Shown here: piece after piece, positions 15,934 to 26,292 of the stretch
How the letters are laid out: each line of letters begins with the position of its first letter
How positions within the stretch are numbered: position 1 is the stretch's first letter
NCBI RefSeq assembly: GCF_002897035.1
Contig: NZ_BAUX01000017.1
Coordinates: 30,177-94,176 of the forward strand
Origin: Methylopila sp. Yamaguchi
GTDB lineage: Bacteria > Pseudomonadota > Alphaproteobacteria > Rhizobiales > Methylopilaceae
Reading direction: 5' to 3'
DNA: 64,000 bases
Position numbers and translations under genes: made by a program
Notes under the pieces: generated by a model
Told to the model about the DNA's origin: nothing
The model's input: the letters and a program-made list of their open reading frames with translations, nothing else
Databases searched by the model: none

Positions 15934-16549
15934 GCCCGACGCTCCTGGCCGACCCGCTCCGCCCGCGGCTGATGTGTGCGGCCAATCGCGGAGGTGCGAT
16001 CCCCGGTCATCCCCGACGCCGCCGACAGCGACGCCCCGAACAGAAGGGTTCGAACCAACGCGTCGGCGCAGGGCGGGGTGGCTCGAGCGAGGCGCATGTG
16101 CGTTCCTGTTTCTCCAAATCGGCGGCCCGGGAGCCGCAAGACGCAGCGTCGTCCTTCTTCAATCCGAAGAATGAAGCATCCGTCGGCGGGGTTGGATTAA
16201 GAGTTGTGAAGAGATGTTAAGCCCGCAACGATCGCCGCCGGGGCTCCCGTGCGCGCGAAGGCTTGCTCGGGCTTCGCACCATGGCCGGAGCCCCGAGCTT
16301 CGACGCCGGACTGCGACGCTCAGCGTGATTGCTTCCGCTCGCGCCACGCGCCGAAACAAATCTTAACATCACGACATCAAACGCAATGCTGTGAGGCCTT
16401 AAGGTTTGTTCTTCCTGAGCGACGGCGTCTGCTTGTCGCTCCTTCTACGTCAGCCCCAGGCGCATGGCGACGACACAGACCGTGACCGCCTCATGGTTCG
16501 CCTGTCCGCAGCGTGCTCCTGCCGGGATCCCCGCGGATCGAGATGAACG
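15934..16549. other. 616-base gap, no clear gene
   Basis: Overlapping short frames on both strands have Arg/Pro-rich shadow composition. The AT-richer part around 16355-16420 may contain the promoter of the downstream SDR gene. A GGTTCGAACC at about 16035 looks like a tRNA T-loop but has no cloverleaf. Confidence 0.4.
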
Positions 16550-17464
16550 ATGAAGAGCTGGTCGGCCTCGGACATTCCCTCGCAGAAAGGCCGTTCGGCG
16601 ATCGTGACCGGGACAGGCGGGCTCGGTTACCAGACCGCGCTCGCTTTGGCCCGCGCGGGCGGGGAGGTCATCATCGCGGGCCGGGATCGTCAGAAGGGCG
16701 CCGCGGCGGTCGGAAGCATTCAACGTGAGCTGGGGTCGACGGACGTGCGGTTCGAGCAGGTGGATCTCGCCGAGCTGAACTCCGTTCGGGCGCTCGGCGA
16801 GCGTCTGCGCGCCCAAAAGAGAAGCCTCGATCTTCTGGTCAACAACGCCGGCGTGATGACGCCTCCGCGCCGTGCGACCACCAAGGATGGTTTCGAGCTG
16901 CAGCTAGGCACGAACTATCTCGCGCACTTCGCGCTGACGCGCAGTCTCATGCCGCTCCTGCGGGAGGGGAACGAGGCGCGCGTCGTGACGCTGTCGAGCG
17001 TGGCCGCGCGTCGCGGCGCCATCGACTTCGACGACCTGAACGCCGAGAAGGGCTATAGGCCCATGCCCGCCTACAGCCAGTCGAAGCTCGCGTGTCTGAT
17101 GTTCGCATTCGAGCTGCAACGGCGCAGCGCGGCCGGGGGATGGGGCGTCGCCAGCATCGCGGCGCATCCGGGAATCTCGCGCACGGCTCTCCTGCACAAC
17201 GCGCCCGGCCGGTGGAGCGGCGTTGGCGCCCTTCGGTCCGCGCTCTGGTTCCTGTTCCAACCCGCGGCCCAAGGGGCGCTGCCGACCTTGTTCGCGGCGA
17301 CCTCGCCGGAGGCCAAACCGGGCGGCTACTACGGACCAAGCCGGTTGGGCGAGACGCGGGGGCCTCCGGCGGAGGCCAAAGCCCCGCCGCAAGCGCTGGA
17401 CGAGACCGCCGCCGCCCGCCTGTGGCGATACTCCGAGGCGATGACCGGCGCGACCTTCGGGTAG
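16550..17464 (+). CDS. short-chain dehydrogenase/reductase
   Basis: A 304-residue NAD(P)-dependent SDR of the retinol dehydrogenase/WWOX-like type. The Rossmann glycine motif is TGTGGLG at about residue 20, followed by AGRDRQKG (a basic residue pair that favours NADP) and NNAGVM near 98. The catalytic set is Ser in VVTLSSVAARR, Tyr in PAYSQSK and its Lys. The C-terminus (ARLWRYSEAMTG) is typical. The substrate is unknown. It is followed after about 90 bases by a two-component system, without clear functional linkage. Confidence 0.88.
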   Translation: MKSWSASDIPSQKGRSAIVTGTGGLGYQTALALARAGGEVIIAGRDRQKGAAAVGSIQRELGSTDVRFEQVDLAELNSVRALGERLRAQKRSLDLLVNNAGVMTPPRRATTKDGFELQLGTNYLAHFALTRSLMPLLREGNEARVVTLSSVAARRGAIDFDDLNAEKGYRPMPAYSQSKLACLMFAFELQRRSAAGGWGVASIAAHPGISRTALLHNAPGRWSGVGALRSALWFLFQPAAQGALPTLFAATSPEAKPGGYYGPSRLGETRGPPAEAKAPPQALDETAAARLWRYSEAMTGATFG

Positions 17465-17552
17465 CCGGTTCACAAAACAAAACATCTCCCGGCGTGACAG
17501 CTCCGCGGCGAGCGTGAGACGCTTCGGAATTGCCCCCTCGCAAAGGCGCGCG

Positions 17553-18293
17553 ATGAACACGCAGACGCAGACCTGCGCCCAGGACCTTCCGGCCTCGATC
17601 CTTCTGGTCGAGGACGATCGCGACATCGCGGACATGCTGGCCGAGACCCTGTCCCAGAACGGCTACGCCGCGGTGGCCGCGAAGTCCGGGGCGGAGATGG
17701 ACCGTCTGCTCCGGCGTCAGTCCTTCGACCTTGTCGTGCTGGACGTCATGCTGCCGGGCGAGGATGGCTTCAGCATCTGCCGGCGGCTGCGGGCCGACGG
17801 GCGCACCCCCATCATCATGCTGACGGCGGTGGCGTCCGACGTCGATCGCATCGTGGGACTCGAATTCGGCGCTGACGACTACGTCACCAAGCCGTTCAAC
17901 ACCCGCGAGCTGCTCGCCCGTATCAAAGGCCTGCTGCGGCGCGCCTCCTATGGGTCGGAACGCCCGGGACGGGCCGACGTCATGACGTTCGCGGGATGGC
18001 GGATCGATCCGGTCGCCCGCACGCTGGTGGACCCCGAGGGATCGCACGTGTTCATGACGACCGCGGAGTTCGACCTGCTCGTCGCGCTCTGCCTCAACGC
18101 CGGGCAGGTGCTGACCCGCGAGCAGCTTCTGGCGCTCACTCACGCAGGCGTCGCCGGCCCCGTCGAGCGCAGCGTCGACGTCCACGTCAGCCGCATCCGC
18201 CAGAAGATCGAGCCGAACCCGAAGGATCCAAGCTACATCAAGACCGTGCGGCTCGGCGGTTACCTCTTCACGCCAATGGTCGACGCGTCATGA
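17553..18293 (+). CDS. OmpR-family response regulator
   Basis: A 246-residue regulator. The receiver domain (residues about 13-125) shows the acidic pair in LLVEDDRDIA, phosphoacceptor Asp in VVLDVMLPGEDG, the Thr in IIMLTAVA and the Lys in DDYVTKPF. The C-terminal winged helix (about 145-240) has MTTAEFDLLVALC, RSVDVHVSRIRQKIE and YIKTVRLGGYLF. ATG 17553 was preferred to GTG 17514 because the protein then starts near the receiver. Its stop overlaps the kinase start (ATGA). Targets are unknown; kdpFA lies downstream, but this is not evidently KdpE. Confidence 0.9.
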   Translation: MNTQTQTCAQDLPASILLVEDDRDIADMLAETLSQNGYAAVAAKSGAEMDRLLRRQSFDLVVLDVMLPGEDGFSICRRLRADGRTPIIMLTAVASDVDRIVGLEFGADDYVTKPFNTRELLARIKGLLRRASYGSERPGRADVMTFAGWRIDPVARTLVDPEGSHVFMTTAEFDLLVALCLNAGQVLTREQLLALTHAGVAGPVERSVDVHVSRIRQKIEPNPKDPSYIKTVRLGGYLFTPMVDAS

Positions 18294-19720
18294 GCTCTTG
18301 GCGATCACTGTTTCTCTGCGGGTCGATCCGTCGGCAGATCATCGTCCTAACGGCGTTGCCGATCCTCGCCGTAGTGGTTGCGGCGAGCCTCATCTACAGC
18401 AGCGAGAACAAGACGCCTTACAAGAGCCGTATGGCGATCAAGATCCAGGTCGTCATCTCCCAGCTCGAGGCGGCAGGCTCGCCGCAGGCCGCGGACGCGG
18501 TCATGGCCGCGACGAGCCGGACGGGCCTCGGGGTTGAGAGGTTGTCGTCCAGAACGGCGCAGGCGGAGCTTACGCCGATCCACACCTCGGACTGCGACAT
18601 CGGCGAAATCCGGGGCGAACTCGCCTCGTCCCTCGGCGCCGAAGTTCGGCGGCGGACCACGGCGGGGGGGACGGCGGACGTCATCGTCGTGCCTCTCGCG
18701 CACGGCGACGTCCTGGCGTTCGCGCCGGCGGTCCGGCCGTCGCTCCCGTGGCTTCACCCCGAGCGCCTGCTGTTCCTTCCGAAAGTGCTTGTGGTCGTCC
18801 TGCCGATGCTGCTCGTGTCCCTTTACGCGGGAGCCGTGATCATCGCGCCGCTTACGAACTTCGCCCGTGAAGCGCTGGCCCTCAAACCCGACGAGGGCCC
18901 CGAGCGGCCGTTCGAGGAGGGAGGCCCGCGCGAAATCAGGGCGCTGGCGCGTTCGCTCAACGACATGCGCGCCCGCATCCGGGAGATGATCGACGGCCGC
19001 ACACGCATGGTGCGGGCGATCAGCCATGATCTCAGGACGCCGCTGACCCGCCTTCGCATGCGCGCCGAACGATCGACCGATGCGAGCCTGCGGGACGCGA
19101 TGCTGACCGACATCAGCCGGATCGACGCGATGATCCAGGAGACGCTGACCTACCTGCACAGGGATGTGGCCACGGAGACGACGCAGCGCGTCGACTTGCC
19201 GAGCCTGCTCCAGACGGTCTGCCATGATTTCGCGAACGCCGATCTGCCGGTGACTTACGCCGGGCCAAACAAACTGGCTTTCGACTGCAAGCCGCAAGTC
19301 CTGATACGCGCCGTGACCAACCTCGTCGACAACGGCGTCAAGTTCGGCGAGGTCGTCACGGTGCGCCTCGAGCCCATGGCCGAGGGCGGCGTCCGCATCG
19401 AGGTGGCGGACGACGGCCCGGGCATCCCGGCTGAGTTGCGGGCGAAGGTCGTCGAGCCGTTCTTCAAGGGCGACGCCAGTCGCGCGTCGAACGCGCAGAG
19501 CGGGTTCGGCCTCGGACTGTCGATCGTCCAGGAGGTCGTCAGCGGCCACGGGGGAGCGATGACGCTGCTGGACGGAAAGCCGCGCGGACTGCTCGTTCGC
19601 CTCGATCTGCCCGCGCCGGCCGCCAAGCGCGCGGTCGCGGCCGTTCGAGAGCCGAGGTCGGCCACGGATCACGCCGGTCTGCGGCCTTCGTTCGAAAGCG
19701 CCGATCAGACCGCGGGGTAG
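18290..19720 (+). CDS. sensor histidine kinase
   Basis: A 476-residue inner-membrane kinase. TM1 (about 17-37) and TM2 (about 165-188) flank a periplasmic sensor of about 125 residues. A HAMP segment follows, then the H box MVRAISHDLRTPLTRLR, N box in LVDNGVKFG, G1 DDGPGIP and G2 GFGLGLSIV. The H-box and HAMP style resemble the EnvZ/RstB group. The start codon overlaps the regulator stop, so the two form one unit. The C-terminus extends about 40 residues past the ATPase domain without a domain. Confidence 0.9.
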   Translation: MSSWRSLFLCGSIRRQIIVLTALPILAVVVAASLIYSSENKTPYKSRMAIKIQVVISQLEAAGSPQAADAVMAATSRTGLGVERLSSRTAQAELTPIHTSDCDIGEIRGELASSLGAEVRRRTTAGGTADVIVVPLAHGDVLAFAPAVRPSLPWLHPERLLFLPKVLVVVLPMLLVSLYAGAVIIAPLTNFAREALALKPDEGPERPFEEGGPREIRALARSLNDMRARIREMIDGRTRMVRAISHDLRTPLTRLRMRAERSTDASLRDAMLTDISRIDAMIQETLTYLHRDVATETTQRVDLPSLLQTVCHDFANADLPVTYAGPNKLAFDCKPQVLIRAVTNLVDNGVKFGEVVTVRLEPMAEGGVRIEVADDGPGIPAELRAKVVEPFFKGDASRASNAQSGFGLGLSIVQEVVSGHGGAMTLLDGKPRGLLVRLDLPAPAAKRAVAAVREPRSATDHAGLRPSFESADQTAG

Positions 19721-19987
19721 CCGGCTTTCGCGGCAGCGGCCGAGGCGCCCGCTCGCGGCGCTTTGCGAGGCGGTCTCATGCCGAAGCCTGGCGTCCCAAC
19801 GCCGCTTTAACGCGCAGCGGCGGCGCGCCCTCTCAACTCCCAACGCGCTCCGGCTTCATGGTCGTCACGCGGCGACAGTCGCCGCGGAGCTTTGGAACAT
19901 GGCGAACATCCTGATGCTGGCGGCCGGCTCCGGCCCCGTCCGAGCCCTTGCGGCCTGTGCCGTCGCGTGTGAGCGGATGGCGCGCGC

Positions 19988-20095
19988 ATGACCCTGCTCG
20001 GTCTCCCCCTCCTGGACGCCGCTCTCGGCGGCGCCGCCGCGCTCGCCTCGGCCGCCGTTTTCGTCGCAGCGCTGTTGCGGCCCGAGCGGTTCTGA
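19988..20095 (+). CDS. kdpF: KdpF, small membrane subunit of the Kdp potassium pump
   Basis: A 35-residue single-helix protein with the KdpF pattern: a hydrophobic Leu/Ala segment ending in LLRPERF just before the stop. KdpF stabilises the KdpFABC complex in the inner membrane. It lies 26 bases upstream of kdpA, the normal order. The frame is short enough to be missed by gene callers. The ATG at 19988 gives the expected length (known KdpF is about 29-30 residues). Confidence 0.85.
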   Translation: MTLLGLPLLDAALGGAAALASAAVFVAALLRPERF

Positions 20096-20121
20096 GCGCT
20101 CTTCTTTTCCGGACGACATTC

Positions 20122-21831
20122 ATGACCCTCAACGGATGGCTGCAGATCGCGGTGTTCTGCGCGCTCGTGCTTGCGCTTACGCGCCCCCTCGGCGGCTTTT
20201 TGACCCGGCTCTACTCCGATGAACGCACGTTTCTCCACCCGGTCCTCGCGCCGGTGGAGCGCGCCCTCTACCGCCTTGCGGGCGTCCGGCCCGAGGCCGA
20301 ACAAGGCTGGACGTCCTATGCGCTCGCGATGCTCGCCTTCAACCTCGCCGGCTTTGTCGCGGTCTATGGGCTCCTGCGGCTTCAGGGCGTCTTGCCGCTC
20401 AACCCGCAAGGGTTTCCCGGCGCAGCCCCCGACCTCGCGTTGAACACAGCGATCTCGTTCGTGACCAACACGAACTGGCAGTCTTATGGCGGCGAGGCGA
20501 CGCTGTCCTACGGCTCCCAGATGTGGGCGCTGACCGTGCAGAACTTCGTTTCGGCGGCGACCGGCATGGCGGTCGCCGTTGCGCTCGTGCGGGGCTTCGC
20601 GCGTCGGTCCGCCGCTGGCCTCGGCAACTTCTGGGCCGACCTCACGCGGTCGGTTCTCTACGTCCTGCTGCCGGCCTGCGTTCTGCTCGCGCTGGTCTAT
20701 GTCACGCTCGGCGTCCCTCAGACGCTCGAGCCTTACGTCAACGCCAAGACGCTCGAGGGCGCCGACCAGACGATCGCGCTCGGACCGGTCGCAAGCCAAC
20801 TCGCGATCAAGATGCTCGGCACCAACGGCGGCGGCTTCTTCAACGCCAACTCCGCCCATCCCTTCGAAAACCCCTCGGCGCTCGCCAACCTCATCCAGAT
20901 GATCTCGATCTTCGCGATCGGGGCCGCCCTGACCAACGTCTTCGGCCGCATGGTGGGGGACGAGCGCCAGGGCTGGGCGATCTTCGGCGCGATGGGCGCG
21001 CTGTTCCTCGTCGGCGTCGCGCTCGTCTATTGGGCGGAAGCGGGCGCCAATCCGATCCACGCGGCGTTGGGTCTCGACGCCGCCGGCGGCAACATGGAGG
21101 GCAAGGAGGTCCGCTTCGGGCTCGCGCTCTCGGCGCTGTTCGCGGTGGTGACGACGGCGGCCTCCTGCGGCGCGGTCAACGCCATGCACGACAGTTTCTC
21201 GGCGATCGGCGGGCTGATCCCGATGATCAACATGCAGCTGGGCGAGGTGATCGTCGGCGGCGTCGGCGCCGGGCTCTACGGCGTTCTGCTTTTCGCCGTG
21301 GTTGCGGTGTTCGTCGCCGGGCTCATGGTTGGGCGGACGCCGGAGTACGTCGGCAAGAAGATCGAATCCCGGGAGGTGAAGCTCACCATGCTGGCGCTGC
21401 TCTGCTCGCCGGCGGCGACGCTGATCGGGCTCGCGGTCGCGGCCGTCAGCCCGCTCGGCCTCGCGGGGCTGCAGGAGAGCGGCCCGCACGGCTTCTCGGA
21501 GATGCTCTACGCGACGACCTCCGCCGCGGCCAACAACGGCTCGGCCTTCTCGGGCCTCACCGCCAACGCGCCGTTCTGGAACATCCTGCTCGCCGCGGGG
21601 ATGATGATCGGGCGTTTCGCGCTGATCGTGCCGATGCTCGCAGTCGCAGGCTCGCTCGCCCGCAAGCCGGTCGTCCCGGTCTCGGCGGGCACCTTCCCGA
21701 CCCATGGGCCCCTGTTCGTCGGGCTGCTGGTGGGCGTGATCGTGATCGTGGGCGGGCTCACCTACTTCCCGGCCCTGACGCTCGGCCCGATCGCCGACGC
21801 CTTCGCGACGGCGGCTGGGACGACTTTCTGA
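20122..21831 (+). CDS. kdpA: KdpA, potassium-translocating subunit
   Basis: A full-length 569-residue KdpA, the channel-like subunit of the KdpFABC K+-uptake ATPase (SKT superfamily). All four selectivity-filter regions are visible: [33 protein letters not shown] and [13 protein letters not shown], with the signature Gly in each. About ten hydrophobic segments are present. kdpB and kdpC, normally directly downstream, are missing: the next gene is tRNA-Ser on the other strand. The upstream two-component system is not KdpDE. Confidence 0.95.
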   Translation: MTLNGWLQIAVFCALVLALTRPLGGFLTRLYSDERTFLHPVLAPVERALYRLAGVRPEAEQGWTSYALAMLAFNLAGFVAVYGLLRLQGVLPLNPQGFPGAAPDLALNTAISFVTNTNWQSYGGEATLSYGSQMWALTVQNFVSAATGMAVAVALVRGFARRSAAGLGNFWADLTRSVLYVLLPACVLLALVYVTLGVPQTLEPYVNAKTLEGADQTIALGPVASQLAIKMLGTNGGGFFNANSAHPFENPSALANLIQMISIFAIGAALTNVFGRMVGDERQGWAIFGAMGALFLVGVALVYWAEAGANPIHAALGLDAAGGNMEGKEVRFGLALSALFAVVTTAASCGAVNAMHDSFSAIGGLIPMINMQLGEVIVGGVGAGLYGVLLFAVVAVFVAGLMVGRTPEYVGKKIESREVKLTMLALLCSPAATLIGLAVAAVSPLGLAGLQESGPHGFSEMLYATTSAAANNGSAFSGLTANAPFWNILLAAGMMIGRFALIVPMLAVAGSLARKPVVPVSAGTFPTHGPLFVGLLVGVIVIVGGLTYFPALTLGPIADAFATAAGTTF

Positions 21832-22079
21832 CCGTTGCCGCCCCGGGCCTTGAGCCTGGGGCTAAAGGCCCGCTTGTCCATGGTTCGGCCTGAGAACCGC
21901 GGCGGCTCTCCGTCAAGCTGAGAGCTCTCGCCGAGCCAACCTTCGCCAAGCGCCTCGGGGCAACAGATCGACGCCATTCGCGTCAGAACCCGAGAACCGC
22001 CCGGCAAGACCCCCTCGCGGGCGCCATCCGCGCCATGCGCGCCCGCCCGATGACGTCTTACTTCAGCGCTGCGGGTACG

Positions 22080-22169
<90 letters not shown>

Positions 22170-22269
22170 GCGTATCGGCGAGCGTCGATCCGCGCTCCTT
22201 ACACGGGGCGGCGCACCGGCACAAGATGCGCTTCGCGTCTGATCGTGCGGAAGGCGGCGGCGCGACGGT

Positions 22270-25200
22270 TCACACCACCACGATGTCCCGCCAAGTTAGG
22301 TCGAGGCCGGAGCTGAGCGTGGCGAACTGGACGGCCGCGTAGGTCGCGGCGCTGCCGTCGCGGTCGAAGTACAGCCCGCCTGCAGTCGGATCGTACAGGA
22401 TGCGGTCCACGGCGTCGGCGGCCTCGGTCCCGAGCGCGAAGGCCGCGGTCGCGAGCCGCCCCAGCGCGAGACCGGCGAACGCCGCATCGTCGAGGCGCAG
22501 GGTGTCCGCAATGACGTCGAAGTCGGTCACGAGGTCGATCGATACGCCGTTCGGTCGGTCGGAGAACAGGAAGATGTCCGCGCCGCTTCCGCCGGTCAGC
22601 GTGTCCGACCCGCCGCGGCCCTCGATCAGATTCGCGCCGGCGTTGCCCACGATGACGTTGCCCACCGCATTCCCGACGCCCGACAGGTTCGCCGAGCCCG
22701 TGAAGACCAGCATCTCGACGTTGGCGGCGAGCGTGATCGAGCGCGACGTCTCGACCGTGTCGAAGCCGGCGCCGGCGGACTCCCTCACCTGATCCAGGGT
22801 GTTGTCGACGACATAGACGTCGTCGCCTAAGCCTCCCGATATGATGTCAGCGCCCGCGCCGCCGTCGAGCCGGTTCGCCGCGGCGTTGCCGATGAGCGTG
22901 TTCGCGAGGGCGTTGCCGGTCCCGGCCAGGCCCTCCGTTCCGGTGATCACAAGGTTCTCGACGTTGGCGGCGAGCGTCAGCGACACCGAGGTCTGGATCG
23001 TGTCGACGCCTGCGCCGGCGGTCTCCCGCACCTGGTCGAGCGCGCTATCGACGACGTAGACGTCATCGCCCCGCCCGCCGGCCATGACGTCCGCGCCGCC
23101 CCGCCCGTCGAGACGGTTCGCGCCGTCGCCGCCGGTCAGGACGTTCGCGACCTCGTTGCCGACGCCGGCGAGGGCGCCGGATCCGACAAGCGTCAGGTTT
23201 TCGACGTTCGCCCCGAGCGTCGCGGACACCGAGGCCACAACCAAATCCGTTCCGCCGCCGACCGCTTCCCGAACGACGTCGCCCGCCTCGGCAAGGAGAT
23301 AGACGTCGTCCCCGGCACCGCCGATCAGCAGGTCCTTTCCGCCGCCCCCGTCCAGCGTGTCGTTCCCGCCTAGGCCCTCGAGACGGTTCGCCCCCTCGTT
23401 GCCCGTCAGAGCATTCGCCGCGTCGTTGCCGTAGCCCACGAGCGCGCCGGCGCCGGTGAGCGTCAGATCCTCGACGTGCTCGCCGAGGCGCAGGCTCACC
23501 GAAGCGCGCACGAGATCGACGCCCTCACCGGCCTTTTCCCGCACCTGATCCCGCGCGCTGTCGACCACATAGACGTCGTCGCCCCGGCCGCCGATCAGCA
23601 CATTGTCGAGCGCGTTGCCGATCAGCGTGTCGTCGCCGTCGCCGCCGATGGCGTTCTCGATGTCCGCTTTCGTGACGACCACCACCCCATCGATCGTCGA
23701 GCGGCCGCCGAAGGTGAGGTCAAGCGTCGAGTTCGAGGTCACCGCAGCGGCGTTCAGGGTGTCGATCCCGCCGTCCTTGTCGACCAGCGAGCGACCCGCG
23801 GTGGTCACGAAGTCGCTGAGTTCGTCGGTGAAGACATAGGTGTCACGGAAACTCTCCGTCGCGCCGGTCGCGCCGACGTGACGGATGTCGACGTCCGTCA
23901 CCGCGAAATAGGTGGTGGCGGAGCCCGCGTTCTGGATCACGACTTTCCAGGAGCCCTGAACCTCGTCCCCACGGAACGCCTGGGTCGTGAACGTCCATTC
24001 GGGCGGGAGGTAGGCGGGATCGAGGGCGCCGGAATGCAGAACGCTGCGGACGCCGTCGGGCGAGACCAGCGTGACGCGCAGGTTCTGGGCGTTCGCCAAG
24101 GCGTAGCGATCGAAGGAAAGCGTCACCTGGGAGTAGTCGATCGTTAGGTCCGCGTTGATGCTGGTCGAAACCGTCGTGTTGGCGCCGCCGGTCAGGTTGA
24201 TCCAAGCGTTCGAGCGCACCGCCTGATCCAGGACCGTGTCGTTCGCCGACGTCTCCGCAGCGGCGGCCGTCGTCCAGTGCTCGGCCAGACGCGCGGCGGC
24301 CGTCGCGTCCACGAGGCCGAAGCCATAATCGTTCGAATGGTGCAGCCCGCCGCCGTTCCAGTGGGAGCCTCCGTTCTGCGTCCAACGGGAGGTTTCGGCT
24401 CCCATCATCGCGCCGCCCACCGCGCCGCCGACATGTCGCGCGGAGTAGGCCAGGATGTCCTGCACGTCCCGCCAGCCGAGCAGCGGGTTCGCCTCCAGCA
24501 TCAGCGCGACGACGCCGCTGACCATCGGCGCGGCGGCGGAGGTGCCGGCGAAGGCGGAAAAGGAGTCGGAGCTGCCGTACCCGGCGGCCCCCGTTCGGTC
24601 GGTGGTGACGACCTCGCCCCAGGTTCCGAAGGCCGACACGAGCAGATTCGCGCCCCGGGTCGTGTAGGACGACACGTCGCCGCTCCGCTCGACCGCCCCC
24701 ACGACGATCATGTGGGGATCGTTTTCGACCGCGGTCATGCCGGTGTTGAATAGAAGGTCGCCGTAATTCCCGGCGGCCTTGACGATGTTCAGGCCGAGGC
24801 CGTCGCGGCCGGTTTCCACGGCACGGGCGGCCGCTGCGACGATCGCGTCGCCAAAGCGGTTGCCGGCCGCGTCCTTGATGTCGAAGTACGCGGCGTAACC
24901 GTTGCTGATGTTCAGCACGTCCGCGCCCTTCGAAGCGGCGTCGGCGAGCCCTTTGGAGAGATTGGCGACGTAGTCGTAGATGGTGTCGGAACTCGACGGC
25001 GAATCCGAATAGCCTCGGAGCCCGACGAGGGTCGCGTCGTAGGCGACGCCGACTGCGCCCGATCCGTTGCGCGCAGCGCCGATCAATCCCATCACGGCGG
25101 TGCCGTGCGCATCCTCGGCGTAGCCGGGCGAGGCGTCTCCGTCGCGCTGAAGATAATCGTAGTCCAGCGTCCGATCATAGTTCGGCTTGAGATCGCAGTG

Positions 25201-25365
25201 CTGTGTGTCGAAACCATCGTCGAACACCCAAACGGCGACGCCGGCGCCGGTGTAGTCGCTCCACGCGCCGAGGACGTTCAGATCGTAGCCTTCATTCGGC
25301 GCATGAAGATGCCACTGATCGTCGAAGAGATCGTCGGTGGGGAGGGGAAACTGGGTTTCGGCCAA
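22270..25365 (-). CDS. subtilisin-like protease with P domain and RTX repeats
   Basis: A 1031-residue secreted kexin-like S8 protease. The catalytic triad is Asp49 (VFDDGFD), His87 (DAHGTAV) and Ser276 (GTSAAAP), with the oxyanion Asn200 (AAGNYG). A proprotein-convertase P domain covers about 380-495. From about 575 to 985 come about five long repeats, each with GG-x-G-x-D nonapeptides that bind calcium (GGRGDDVYVVD, GGLGDDVYVVD and variants), ending in a GSGADIFLF unit and the C-terminal fold typical of type I secreted proteins. No N-terminal signal peptide is seen, which fits type I export. No type I exporter genes are adjacent. Confidence 0.92.
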   Translation of the reverse strand: MAETQFPLPTDDLFDDQWHLHAPNEGYDLNVLGAWSDYTGAGVAVWVFDDGFDTQHCDLKPNYDRTLDYDYLQRDGDASPGYAEDAHGTAVMGLIGAARNGSGAVGVAYDATLVGLRGYSDSPSSSDTIYDYVANLSKGLADAASKGADVLNISNGYAAYFDIKDAAGNRFGDAIVAAAARAVETGRDGLGLNIVKAAGNYGDLLFNTGMTAVENDPHMIVVGAVERSGDVSSYTTRGANLLVSAFGTWGEVVTTDRTGAAGYGSSDSFSAFAGTSAAAPMVSGVVALMLEANPLLGWRDVQDILAYSARHVGGAVGGAMMGAETSRWTQNGGSHWNGGGLHHSNDYGFGLVDATAAARLAEHWTTAAAAETSANDTVLDQAVRSNAWINLTGGANTTVSTSINADLTIDYSQVTLSFDRYALANAQNLRVTLVSPDGVRSVLHSGALDPAYLPPEWTFTTQAFRGDEVQGSWKVVIQNAGSATTYFAVTDVDIRHVGATGATESFRDTYVFTDELSDFVTTAGRSLVDKDGGIDTLNAAAVTSNSTLDLTFGGRSTIDGVVVVTKADIENAIGGDGDDTLIGNALDNVLIGGRGDDVYVVDSARDQVREKAGEGVDLVRASVSLRLGEHVEDLTLTGAGALVGYGNDAANALTGNEGANRLEGLGGNDTLDGGGGKDLLIGGAGDDVYLLAEAGDVVREAVGGGTDLVVASVSATLGANVENLTLVGSGALAGVGNEVANVLTGGDGANRLDGRGGADVMAGGRGDDVYVVDSALDQVRETAGAGVDTIQTSVSLTLAANVENLVITGTEGLAGTGNALANTLIGNAAANRLDGGAGADIISGGLGDDVYVVDNTLDQVRESAGAGFDTVETSRSITLAANVEMLVFTGSANLSGVGNAVGNVIVGNAGANLIEGRGGSDTLTGGSGADIFLFSDRPNGVSIDLVTDFDVIADTLRLDDAAFAGLALGRLATAAFALGTEAADAVDRILYDPTAGGLYFDRDGSAATYAAVQFATLSSGLDLTWRDIVVV

Positions 25366-25502
25366 GGCGCGGCGCGTCCTTCGAGACGGAGGTAAGTTGT
25401 CGAACGATTGTCGTGTGCGCGCGCTTTGCGAAATACAGGAAAGTACGCATCAGACGGAGGTTGACGGCGCGGCGTGGCCGGAGGGCCACGCTCCCGGACG
25501 GA

Positions 25503-25877
25503 TCAGGACGATCGCGGCGCGGAAGCCAGGGCGCTCCCGGTTTTGCCGGCGAAGCGTCGCGCTCCGGCGACGCAGCCGACCACGCCGAGCGTGACCGCGA
25601 CCATCGCGGGGCTCACCGGCTCGCCCAGCAAGCCGCCGGCGAGCGCAAGCTCCACGAAGGGTTGCAGCAGCTGAAGCTGGCCCAGCGCCGCGATCCCGCC
25701 TTGGACCAGTCCGCGGTGCACGAACACGAAGCCGATCCGCGTGCTGAACAGCGAGACATAGGCGAGCGCCGCCCAGGCCAGAGCCGATGTGTCCCACCGC
25801 GGCTTCGCTGCGAGGCTGAGGGGCGACGCGCCGGGATTGATCGGCGGTTGGTCGCCACGCGTGTCGGGCCGAGGCAT
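25503..25877 (-). pseudogene. remnant of an EamA/DMT transporter (C-terminal half)
   Basis: The frame encodes only the last EamA repeat: ALAYVSLFSTRIGFVFV, GGIAALGQLQLLQPF, LALAGGLLGEPVS and VVGCVAGARRFA, about four membrane segments. An intact protein would be roughly 290-300 residues. The N-terminal half is missing, and upstream DNA belongs to the oppositely oriented YCII gene. This is a gene truncated by deletion rather than a functional short transporter. Confidence 0.65.
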
Positions 25878-25911
25878 AGTCGTCCGTCCTTGCAGACGAC
25901 GGAGGACGCCG

Positions 25912-26292
25912 ATGCTGTACGCCATCCTTTGCTACCACCGCGAAGACGTGGTGTGCGCCTGGTCGCAGGAAGAAGACGACGCCGTCATGGCGAGGCTTGC
26001 GGTCGTGCACGACGACCTGAAGGCGAAAGGCCGGCTGGGGCCCGCGGCGCGGCTGCTGCCGACGACCGCGGCGACCACTCTGCGCAAGGACCAGGATCCG
26101 CCGTTGGTGATCGACGGCCCCTTCGCGGAGACAAAGGAGCAATTGCTCGGCTTCTATGTCGTCGACTGCGCCGATCTCGACGAAGCGCTCGACACCGCGA
26201 AGGCGCTGGCTAAGGCCAACCCCGGCGGCGCCTACGAGCTCAGGCCGATCGGCCTGTTCCTGCCGGGACGCGCGGAGCCCGCGGGCGGATGA
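25912..26292 (+). CDS. YCII-related domain protein
   Basis: A 126-residue YCII/DGPF-type protein. The diagnostic core is VIDGPFAETKEQLLGFYVVDC, preceded by the ferredoxin-like YAILCYHRED and the LRPI-like end. This family is typically encoded next to ECF42 sigma factors, exactly as here; its stop overlaps the sigma-factor start (ATGA). The YCII protein may sense or process a small molecule, but the mechanism is not established. ATG 25912 was chosen over an upstream in-frame start that would overlap the EamA remnant. Confidence 0.88.
   Translation: MLYAILCYHREDVVCAWSQEEDDAVMARLAVVHDDLKAKGRLGPAARLLPTTAATTLRKDQDPPLVIDGPFAETKEQLLGFYVVDCADLDEALDTAKALAKANPGGAYELRPIGLFLPGRAEPAGG

Noticed and set aside
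16030..16060. GGTTCGAACC, resembling a tRNA T-loop
   Set aside because: No acceptor stem or anticodon arm can be built around it.
17553..19720. The two-component system as KdpDE for the adjacent kdpFA
   Set aside because: The kinase has a two-helix periplasmic sensor and HAMP, not the KdpD N-terminal USP-type domain and four helices.
21832..22079. Remnant of kdpB downstream of kdpA
   Set aside because: No frame shows the P-type ATPase start or DKTGT motif.
22600..23700. CRISPR-like repetitive DNA
   Set aside because: The periodicity comes from the coding of RTX protein repeats; there are no identical repeats with spacers.
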